DNA of 64,000 nucleotides from Pseudomonas flavescens (GTDB taxonomy: Bacteria > Pseudomonadota > Gammaproteobacteria > Pseudomonadales > Pseudomonadaceae), in assembly GCF_013408425.1 (NCBI RefSeq), contig NZ_JACBYV010000001.1, positions 3,100,001 to 3,164,000 on the forward strand, in the 5' to 3' direction. The notes under the pieces are model-generated. The model had not been told where the DNA came from. It saw nothing but the letters and a program-made list of their open reading frames with translations, and did not search any database. The position numbers were made by a program, and so were the translations under genes. Shown one piece after another: positions 18,187 through 25,507 of this stretch (position 1 is its first letter; the number at the start of each line of letters is the position of its first letter).

Positions 18187-19836
18187 TCAGACCTGTGCGC
18201 TACGCGTGCGAAGCTCAGTGTTTAGAATCCTGTCATTCTCGGAGTAGTCCACAGGGCAGTCAATTACGTGAACGCCCGGGGTGCTGATGCAGTGTTTCAG
18301 CAGCGGAAGGAAGCCTTCGGCACTTTCAACTCGGTGCCCATTGGCACCATAGGCTTCGGCGTATTTGACGAAGTCCGGATTACCGTAATCCAGACCGAAA
18401 TCGGTAAAGCCCATGTTGGCCTGCTTCCAGCGAATCATGCCGTAGCCATCGTCACGCAAGATCACCACCGTGACATGCATGCCGAGTCGTACGGCGGTTT
18501 CCAGCTCCTGGCTGTTCATCATGAAACCACCGTCACCGCAGACGGCGACAACCGGCCGGTCGGGATAAACCAGGTGGGCGGCCATGGCCGATGGGAGGCC
18601 TGCGCCCATGGTTGCCAGAGCGTTGTCGAGCAGCACTGTGTTGGGCCTGTGCGCTTTGTAGTTACGGGCGAACCAAATCTTGTAGATGCCGTTATCAAGG
18701 GCGACGATGCCGTCGGAAGGAAGTGCGCTACGAACATCTGCGACGATACGCTGCGGGTAGACCGGAAAACGGCTGTCGTCAGCGCCTTCGATGATCTGAA
18801 CCTCATTGGCCTCGCGGATGTTCAGCAGGCGGGTGAAATCCCAGTGTTCAATGTCAGCGGTATCTAGGGCCTCACCGATCTGCCAGATGGTATTGGCGAT
18901 ATCACCGATCACCTCAATCTGCGGGAAGTAGACGGCGTCGACTTCGGCGGATCGGAAGCTGATGTGAATGACCTCGGTACCGCCATGCACCATGAAGAAC
19001 GGCGGTTTTTCGATTACGTCGTGACCGATATTGATGATTAGGTCGGCTGCCTCCACGGCACGATGCACGAAGTCACCGGACGACAACGCAGCGTTGCCCA
19101 AGAAGCGCGGGTGACGCTCATCAACCACACCCTTGCCTAGTTGGGTCGTGATGAAAGGGATACCGATTTTGTCAATCAACTGCTTGAGAACCTTAGCGGT
19201 CATCTTGCGATTGGCGCCGGCACCGAGTACCAGGATCGGATTACGCGCGGCCTTCAGCTTGCTGACTGCTGCATCAATAGCTTTGTGCTCGGCGAGCGGA
19301 CGGCGATGCAGGCTTGGTGGAATCGGCAAGCTTTCGGTTTGTTCGGCAGCGATATCCTCCGGTAGCTCTAAGTGCACAGCGCCAGGCTTTTCTTCCTCAG
19401 CGAGGCGGAAAGCTTCACGCATGCGAGCCGGAATGTTGTCAGCGGAAGCGAATTGATGGGTGTACTTAGTGATGGGATCCATCATCCCGCAGACGTCGAT
19501 GATCTGGAAGCGGCCCTGCTTGGACTTCTTGATCGGCTTCTGGCCGGTGATCATCAGCATCGGCATACCGCCTAGGTAGGCATAGGCACCCGCCGTGACA
19601 AGATTGGTGGCGCCAGGGCCAAGGGTCGACAGACTTACACCAGTCTTGCCAGTGAGCCGCCCATAAGTTGCCGCCATGAACCCTGCTGACTGTTCATGCC
19701 GGGTGAGCACTAACTTGATTTCGGATTTGCGTAGCGACTCCAGCAGGTCGAGGTTCTCCTCCCCTGGTATTCCGAACACATACTCGACGCCTTCGTTTTC
19801 CAGGCATTGAACAACGACATCAGCGGCCTTGGCCAT
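18187..19836 (-). CDS. Acetolactate-synthase-like TPP enzyme, candidate 2-oxoglutarate decarboxylase
   Basis: A 549-residue thiamine-diphosphate enzyme. The ATG at 19836 has AGGA ten bases upstream; a TTG at 19845 is too close to it. The TPP-activating Glu is in FGIPGEENLDLLE near residue 25. RHEQSAGFMAATYGRLTGK and LSTLGPGATNLVT follow, and the Mg/TPP motif GDGGFMMNSQELETA lies near 430. No regulatory subunit gene is present. The N-terminal VVVQCLENEGVEYVFGIPGE is very like the cyanobacterial enzyme (SYNPCC7002_A2770) shown to be a 2-oxoglutarate decarboxylase whose gene neighbours SSADH, as here. Catabolic acetolactate synthase is the alternative. Confidence 0.75.
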   Translation of the reverse strand: MAKAADVVVQCLENEGVEYVFGIPGEENLDLLESLRKSEIKLVLTRHEQSAGFMAATYGRLTGKTGVSLSTLGPGATNLVTAGAYAYLGGMPMLMITGQKPIKKSKQGRFQIIDVCGMMDPITKYTHQFASADNIPARMREAFRLAEEEKPGAVHLELPEDIAAEQTESLPIPPSLHRRPLAEHKAIDAAVSKLKAARNPILVLGAGANRKMTAKVLKQLIDKIGIPFITTQLGKGVVDERHPRFLGNAALSSGDFVHRAVEAADLIINIGHDVIEKPPFFMVHGGTEVIHISFRSAEVDAVYFPQIEVIGDIANTIWQIGEALDTADIEHWDFTRLLNIREANEVQIIEGADDSRFPVYPQRIVADVRSALPSDGIVALDNGIYKIWFARNYKAHRPNTVLLDNALATMGAGLPSAMAAHLVYPDRPVVAVCGDGGFMMNSQELETAVRLGMHVTVVILRDDGYGMIRWKQANMGFTDFGLDYGNPDFVKYAEAYGANGHRVESAEGFLPLLKHCISTPGVHVIDCPVDYSENDRILNTELRTRSAQV

Positions 19837-20040
19837 TCTACTCAAATCCTCAATATTTCATGGGCTGGGTACAACCTCTCATGTCTAAAGTAATGTGAGG
19901 TCGACTAGCGGGGCGAATGCACCTGCGATTAAAACTAGTAAAGCCGCGATCGGCTACTTTCGGATCTTCTACGAAGGTGCTGCTGCAGCAACTCACGCAA
20001 AAAATTGTGACGAGCTTTTTATATGCAGATCATCCAAGAA

Positions 20041-20071
20041 GGGCCGAGACACACCTCAGTAGGCTCGGCCC
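20041..20071 (-). terminator. Stem-loop after the MFS gene
   Basis: GGGCCGAG (20041-20048) pairs perfectly with CTCGGCCC (20064-20071), ten bases downstream of the MFS stop. On the minus strand it is followed by TTCTT, so it is a plausible intrinsic terminator. Confidence 0.6.
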
Positions 20072-20081
20072 TCTCTGCAGC

Positions 20082-21428
20082 TTAGCCTTGAGCTAAAGTC
20101 GCTTCAGCTTTTCGCAGCTCACGAGCATTTCGATGCCCGATAAAGAACACCAGAATAACCCCTACGAAGCACATACAGGCCAGCGGCAACAGTGCGAGTG
20201 GGAAGCTGTTGGTGTGGTGCCGAATAACACCGACAAAGTAATTCAGAGTCCCCGTTCCGATGTGGCCCAGAGTGTTAACGGCTGCAATTCCGACTGCCAA
20301 AACTGCTGGCGACAGTGTTTCCGAAGTGAGAGCCCAGAAAGGCCCTTTCAACGCGAAGTTACTGATGAGCACCATAGAGAGCAGAATCAGCGTTACGGTG
20401 AGCGAATCGGTCAGCAAGGTAGCCGCGAAGCTCAGGCCCGTGATCGCCAGTGGTATGGCAGTGCTATACATACGATCACCGATCTTGTCGGCACGAATTG
20501 CCCAATAGATCATGAAAACCGCACCGATCCCAAAAGGAATCATGTTCAGCAAGCCAGTTTCCATCTCTGTGAGACCAAAGCTTTTGAGAATCTGAGGCAT
20601 CCAAAGAGAAAGGGTATTACTGGTTGCCGAGATGCTCATGTAGATGACGGAAAGCAATAGTACGTACTTATTGGTCATTGCCGCCCAGATCTTACCCATG
20701 CCGTGCTTGGCTTTCTTACCATCGCCTTTGACCTCACGCTCCTTGCGTTCTTCTTCCAGCTTATTGGCGAGCCAATCTTTCTGCTCCTGAGTCAGCCAGC
20801 GGGCCTCTTTGCTGTTACTTGGAAGAATGAATAACACCAAGATCCCGAGGATCACCGCTGGGGCCGCTTCAAGCATCAACAACCACTGCCAACCTCTGAA
20901 ATCCAAAATCCCATCCATCTTCAGAAGCAAAGCGGAAAGCGGCGAGCCGATGAAGTTAGACAGCGGTACAGCTACCATGAACACGGCGACGATCCGAGCC
21001 ATGTAGGCTTTTGGGAACCAAGTGGTGAGGTAAAGGATGACACCAGGAAAGAAGCCCGCTTCTGCCGCCCCCAAAAGGAAACGAGCGATGCCGAAAGAGA
21101 TGGGGCCAGTGATGAAAGCAGTACAAAAACCAACAATGCCCCAGGTGATCATGATTCGGGCAATCCAGCGACGGGCACCGAATTTTTCCATCGCCACGTT
21201 GCTGGGCATTTCGAAGAGCACGTAAGCAACGAAAAATAGAGTTGCACCAAAACCAAACATGGTGGCGGTCAAGCCGATGTCGTCATTCATCGTAAGGGCT
21301 GCGAAGCCGATGTTGACTCGGTCGATGTAAGCGATGAAGTAGCAGAGCATCAGGAAGGGAATGAGCCGGATGGTCATCTTCTTGATCGTAGCCTTCTCGA
21401 TGTCAGCCACGCTTGCGTCAGTGCGCAT
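20082..21428 (-). CDS. MFS transporter, anion:cation symporter (ACS) family
   Basis: A 448-residue major-facilitator protein with about 12 membrane segments split by a charged central loop (LEEERKEREVKGDGKK). The N-terminus, YFIAYIDRVNIGFAALTMND, and the loop 2-3 region (FEMPSNVAMEKFGARRWIAR) are hallmarks of the ACS family, which takes up organic acids such as tartrate, phthalate, glucarate and tricarballylate-like anions. AGAGGA precedes the start. It lies between the TPP enzyme/gabD pair and prpF, so uptake of a carboxylate feeding these enzymes is likely. Which acid it carries cannot be read from the sequence. Confidence 0.88.
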   Translation of the reverse strand: MRTDASVADIEKATIKKMTIRLIPFLMLCYFIAYIDRVNIGFAALTMNDDIGLTATMFGFGATLFFVAYVLFEMPSNVAMEKFGARRWIARIMITWGIVGFCTAFITGPISFGIARFLLGAAEAGFFPGVILYLTTWFPKAYMARIVAVFMVAVPLSNFIGSPLSALLLKMDGILDFRGWQWLLMLEAAPAVILGILVLFILPSNSKEARWLTQEQKDWLANKLEEERKEREVKGDGKKAKHGMGKIWAAMTNKYVLLLSVIYMSISATSNTLSLWMPQILKSFGLTEMETGLLNMIPFGIGAVFMIYWAIRADKIGDRMYSTAIPLAITGLSFAATLLTDSLTVTLILLSMVLISNFALKGPFWALTSETLSPAVLAVGIAAVNTLGHIGTGTLNYFVGVIRHHTNSFPLALLPLACMCFVGVILVFFIGHRNARELRKAEATLAQG

Positions 21429-22239
21429 GGTGTTTCCTCTCTATTTTTAGACTTATTTGAAAACTGCGGCCATGGGCCCAGTCTCGGTCGACTTAGCGCA
21501 GTCGATCTGCGGCAGCCTTCGCCAACTGCATTCGTCTTCAGCGCACAGGCTCAGACATGCTGTTATCTCGGCTTACAGCCACCCTGGATGAGTTAGTCGC
21601 TCGGCGCAGTGCGTTGCAAAACCAGTGCTATTCCAAATGCTCATGGCGCTCTATCAGGACAACCCGTTGGCACGCCTGGCGTCCCTACCTGCACACGCGC
21701 TCCACACGTGCGATCTCACCGTGCCCCAGACAGAAAGAAGCTGATTTACCGTTCCAGGCAAACTCGAAAACAGGCGGTCTCTCGAGATTGTTTATTTTGC
21801 AGCAGAAACGCCATTAGGCTACGCCTGTAAAATTGAGCTTGTCAACGCGCAAACGCAACCAAGGCGTATCTCTAACCCCACAAACCTGTCGCACCAACAT
21901 CTATTCGACGAATCTAAAATATTCATGCTTTTGATTTTTAAGGGTTTTTATATTAAACGCATACCGCAATCACAGGAGCGATTTTCAAGGCTGGGAAGCG
22001 CCACCTGCTCGAATATGCGTTTGATATGCCATAACAGCAATAGCCATTATGATCGCTCAGCCACCTCAGGTGAGTGGACGCCCTGTTTTTGAAGCGGCAG
22101 CGCTCCTAGCGCTTGATGACTAGATTGCGAACCCAGGCAGGACGCTATCGGCATTGCACCGTGGATTCGGCTAAGGACAAAAAGAGGCGCTTTCCAAGTT
22201 ACTCAGCCTGATAGCACCTGCGCTCCTGCTGTAAACGCG
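21429..22239. other. Long intergenic stretch without a recognisable gene
   Basis: About 800 bases contain only short frames with no family resemblance. Around 21900-21970 it turns AT-rich, with long T and A runs that could hold promoters. It leads into a remnant of a binding-protein gene and is probably decayed sequence. Confidence 0.5.
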
Positions 22240-22467
22240 CTGCCAATCAGGCAGCAGCTGCAGGCAGACCTGAAGACGCCTACCGAACTACGGCTGTTTG
22301 AACCTTCATTTATGGAAATCAGACGCGCGATAGGATTGCCGTCATCCAGGGGGATTCGTGCTCCGAAATGGTTGGATCATTTCATCAACCAGCTGCACAA
22401 GACCGGCCTCATCGAGGGAGCGACCAAGCGAGATGAGATCACTGGTGTTTCGGCACCTTCCGACTGA
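22240..22467 (+). pseudogene. C-terminal remnant of a family-3 solute-binding-type protein
   Basis: The plus-strand frame that ends at TGA 22465-22467 encodes FMEIRRAIGLPSSRGIRAPK, WLDHFINQLHKTGLIEGA and finally GVSAPSD. This matches the last 45-50 residues of bacterial SBP family 3 proteins: a strand, IGLPxxRG, a long helix, then a short tail. The nearby intact gene at 28342 has the parallel ending FTAIRQAMAVPKQHKQAAAY...DVSAPR. The frame is open back to 22120 but has no start and loses similarity upstream. About 80% of such a gene is missing. Confidence 0.5.
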
Positions 22468-22702
22468 AGCTGTAGTGCGCTGCGATGAGCTAGGCCTTGC
22501 GGCACCCGGCCATGGGTGCCGCCTTATCTATAGCAATCAGAAAATACTCTTGGTCACTCGGATCATCGATGGACTGCTGCTACCCAAGTAGTCATTGCTG
22601 GCAACCAGAGTGGATGTCAAACAGGGTAAGCCTCATACAGCCTGAGCAAGCACCCACATGAACGTTTCATGCACAAAGCAACGCTTGTCTGCCATGCCAG
22701 AG

Positions 22703-22735
22703 AAAATAGCGGATCCTATAAGCAATAGGATTCGC
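22703..22735 (-). terminator. Intrinsic terminator of prpF
   Basis: GCGGATCCTAT (22709-22719) pairs with ATAGGATTCGC (22725-22735) through one G-T pair, with a five-base loop. On the minus strand the stem is followed by TATTTTCTC, and it begins 22 bases after the prpF stop. Confidence 0.7.
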
Positions 22736-22756
22736 TTCAGGCATTAATGAATTGCT

Positions 22757-23926
22757 TTAGAGGGAGCATACGTCTGCTGGAACCCACACATCACCCGTCA
22801 TGATTCGGCGAGCAGATCGGCTCATTACCGCTTTGGACACAACCCACTTTCCATTCACCTCACGAGCCTCTGCCCCGACAGCCAAACTTCCAGATGGGTG
22901 ACCAAACCGTATTTGACGCCCGCTTGCATCAGGTACCAGCTGATTGACGATGGTTCCAGGGATCATCGCGGCGACTGCAATAGCTACCGCACCGGTACCC
23001 GTCATAGCGTGGTGGAGTTTGCCCATCGAAAAGATTCGAACATTGAGATCAAGGTCATCAGGATTGATCGACTTACCGCCTGCGGCAACATAAGCAATAG
23101 GCGAGGAAATGAACGCAAGCTTAGGTGTGTGGGGACGATTGCGAGTCGCTTCTTCTGCGGACTTGGCCAGCCCCATGCGCACGGCCGCGTGAGAACGAAT
23201 CGCCTCAACACTAGCTAGCAAATCTACGTTTTGATTGATCTCCGCTTGGAGCTCATTGCCTCGCAGACCCAGAGCCTCGGCCTGAATGAAGATTGCCGGA
23301 TTGCCTGCATTAATCAGTGTCAGCTTGACCTCACCGACCCCAGGAACCTCAAGGGTGTCGACCGGGCTTCCGGTCGGAAACATGCTACCGCCGTCGCCAT
23401 CATCGCCACCGCTAGGATCAATAAACTCGAGCTTGATCTCGGCAGACGGGAACGCAACACCATCCAGCTCAAAGCGACCTTCTTCGATTACCTGCCCATC
23501 ACGCATAGGAACATGAGCGATGATCCGAGCACCGATATTCGCCTGCCAGATACGGACAATTGCGATGCCATCCGCAGGGGCATCGACAAGGCCCTGACTA
23601 ATAGCGAAAGGCCCGACTGCGGAAGTGAGATTTCCACAGTTTCCAGACCAGTCGATGACGGGACGATCAATGGCGACCTGGCCAAAGCGATAGTCGACAT
23701 CACAGTCGTCTCGCTCAGATCGAGCGATGATTACAACTTTGCTAGTGCTAGAAGTGGCACCGCCAGTTCCGTCTATCTGCTGTCCATACTCATCAGGGCT
23801 GCCCACCACCCTAAGTAGGATCCGATCTCGGAGGGCCTGATCTTTGGGCAAAGCGTCATCGCAAAAAAAGACCCCTTTGCTGGTACCGCCGCGCATGTAA
23901 TGAGCTTTGAATGACTTCTGTGACAT
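22757..23926 (-). CDS. prpF: PrpF-family aconitate/2-methylaconitate cis-trans isomerase
   Basis: A 389-residue isomerase with the diaminopimelate-epimerase fold. Family signatures are intact: YMRGGTSKGVFF at the N-terminus, GSPDEYGQQIDGTGGATSST, WSGNCGN with the active-site Cys near 105, GDGGSMFPTG, FSMGKLHHAMTGTGAVA and MSRSARRIMTGDVWVP. PrpF isomerises trans-2-methylaconitate made by AcnD, and the Shewanella enzyme also binds trans-aconitate. Here there is no prpB, prpC or acnD; instead an aconitase (25508) and a CitMHS carrier are close by. That favours trans-aconitate over methylcitrate as substrate. It is divergent from the GntR gene across a 30-bp operator-like repeat. Confidence 0.85.
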   Translation of the reverse strand: MSQKSFKAHYMRGGTSKGVFFCDDALPKDQALRDRILLRVVGSPDEYGQQIDGTGGATSSTSKVVIIARSERDDCDVDYRFGQVAIDRPVIDWSGNCGNLTSAVGPFAISQGLVDAPADGIAIVRIWQANIGARIIAHVPMRDGQVIEEGRFELDGVAFPSAEIKLEFIDPSGGDDGDGGSMFPTGSPVDTLEVPGVGEVKLTLINAGNPAIFIQAEALGLRGNELQAEINQNVDLLASVEAIRSHAAVRMGLAKSAEEATRNRPHTPKLAFISSPIAYVAAGGKSINPDDLDLNVRIFSMGKLHHAMTGTGAVAIAVAAMIPGTIVNQLVPDASGRQIRFGHPSGSLAVGAEAREVNGKWVVSKAVMSRSARRIMTGDVWVPADVCSL

Positions 23927-23944
23927 GACACCACCCTCAATCTA

Positions 23945-23974
23945 AATTGCGCTTATTGATACTAAAGCGCAATT
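23945..23974. promoter_or_regulatory. Predicted GntR operator A (prpF / gntR intergenic)
   Basis: An inverted repeat with arms AATTGCGCTT (23945-23954) and AAGCGCAATT (23965-23974), 30 bases overall, lies between the divergent prpF and gntR genes. An element of the same 30-base geometry stands upstream of the aconitase at 25261-25290. Confidence 0.6.
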
Positions 23975-24075
23975 GTCTCATATTTTTTAACGGACGCCAA
24001 TTTGCAGGCTGGATGCAACATGGGCAGGGATGTGTATATTTGAGCGATCTGACTGAATCTTAAAAAGAAAAACGC

Positions 24076-25002
24076 ATGACCACTGACTTGACCAACAGCC
24101 AGCGAAAGGCGCTTCGCGAGATAATTAGCTACGTACGCCGCGAGCAGCTCGCCCCTGGCGCCCATCTGCCTGAATGGACGCTCGCCAAGCTCATTGGCAC
24201 ATCTCGATCACCGGTGAAGATCGCGCTGGAGTGCCTCGTAGGTGTTGGCTTCATGCGCTATGACCGCAATCGCGGATATCACCTGGAAGGAGAGATCGAC
24301 TCATTGCCAAGCGAGGTGCTAGACCTCCTCGGAGAAGGCGATGACCCGATGTATTTGCGACTGGCAGAAGCTCGCTTCGATGGTCTTCTACCGGACTCGG
24401 TCACCGAGGCCGATTTGGTGCGATTGCTCAACGCTACGCGCAGTGAGGTGAGTAAGGCGCTTGGCCGGGCACAAAGTGAAGGCTGGGTCGAGAAGGAAGT
24501 GGGCTACGGTTGGCGCTTCCTACCAATGATCGACTCGCTCGAAGCCTACGACGACATGTACAGCCTGCGAATTGCCATTGAGCCGGCGGGCATTCTAAGC
24601 CCTAAATTTCGCCCTGATCTCGAAGAGCTCCAGATGCTGCGCCAGGAGCAAATGAGCATCTTGAACGGTGGCTACAAGACGATGACCAGCATTGATCGGT
24701 TTGAGTCAAATGCACGCCTTCATGAAACGATTGCCAAATGGTCAGGTAACCGATTCTCGCTGCAAACTCTTCGTCGCCTCGATCAAATGCGCAGGTTAGT
24801 TGAGTACCGTCAGGCCCGACACGAGCTTCCCCGTCAAGAGCTTGCGCAGGAGCACATCCACATTCTCGATGCGATCAGTCAGGGCGATAATCTCTACGCA
24901 GCGAGTTTGATGCGCCAACACATCGAGGATGCAAGGCGCAAGAAGGCCGTTTCCAAAGTCTTCGAACATCCCATTAAGAGCGATCATCCAGCGTCAGGAT
25001 GA
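24076..25002 (+). CDS. GntR-family regulator with two winged helices and an FCD domain
   Basis: A 308-residue regulator. Residues 1-70 form a GntR winged helix (QRKALREIISYVRREQLAPG, PEWTLAKLIGTSRSPVKIAL). Residues 90-150 look like a second one (LLPDSVTEADLVRLLNATRS, EVSKALGRAQSEGWVEKEVG). An FCD-like helical effector domain follows, with SLRIAIEPAGIL, NARLHETIAKWSGN and EHIHILDAISQGD. FCD domains bind organic acids through a metal. It is divergent from prpF and upstream of the aconitase gene. With its paralogue at 29217 it is the probable controller of the tricarboxylate genes through the RATTGCG inverted repeats. Confidence 0.85.
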   Translation: MTTDLTNSQRKALREIISYVRREQLAPGAHLPEWTLAKLIGTSRSPVKIALECLVGVGFMRYDRNRGYHLEGEIDSLPSEVLDLLGEGDDPMYLRLAEARFDGLLPDSVTEADLVRLLNATRSEVSKALGRAQSEGWVEKEVGYGWRFLPMIDSLEAYDDMYSLRIAIEPAGILSPKFRPDLEELQMLRQEQMSILNGGYKTMTSIDRFESNARLHETIAKWSGNRFSLQTLRRLDQMRRLVEYRQARHELPRQELAQEHIHILDAISQGDNLYAASLMRQHIEDARRKKAVSKVFEHPIKSDHPASG

Positions 25003-25507
25003 CCCGTTTAAGCTCCGATCTACTCGTGCAGCCGCTCATCGGCTGTGCGCTGAAAGCTCCTGACGTAGCCAGTGGATCATCTGCATCTACTGCGCCGAGC
25101 ACCTTCATTTTGCCGGGAGCGACTGTCATCACTCGGCTAATGGCTCAAGTAACGTCAGCTAAGCGCGTTTCTTGTTCGTGATGGCCGCATCGTGCCGAGT
25201 TGCGTTGACAGGCCGCAGTGCGCATGCGTGTTGACAAACACAATTCAATCGAAATAGTCTGATTGCGCTTTATAAAATAAATACGCAATCTGTGATTTGT
25301 ATGGCGTCGGATTATCAAGTTGTAAACGGCGCACCTCATCTCAGCCACAAGCAAGTGCAGTGGTTAGTACCCATCTAGCGTGCCATTGAGGCTCTGTCTC
25401 AATGCGTTCAGCGCGTTCGTCTCACTCCCAAGGCGTTATCGCGCGCATGCCTGGGTAAGCGGCAGACCACTACGTACCCCCTGATTAGCACATCGAGAAT
25501 GATAATA
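25003..25507. other. Intergenic region upstream of the aconitase gene
   Basis: About 500 bases hold operator B at 25261-25290 and, presumably, the aconitase promoter around it (AT-rich TTTATAAAATAAATAC). The first 180 bases are open in one frame, with a weak resemblance to the start of MmgE/PrpD proteins (IGCAL...SSASTAPSTFILPGA), too weak to annotate. Confidence 0.5.
25261..25290. promoter_or_regulatory. Predicted GntR operator B (upstream of aconitase)
   Basis: GATTGCG (25261-25267) and CGCAATC (25284-25290) form an inverted repeat spanning 30 bases, with an AT-rich centre. The same arms and total length occur between prpF and gntR, which suggests one regulator for both. Confidence 0.55.

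Noticed and set aside
25003..25190. Possible MmgE/PrpD N-terminal remnant
   Set aside because: A few residues (IGCAL, SSASTAP) resemble the family start, but the order and spacing are too loose to support a pseudogene call.
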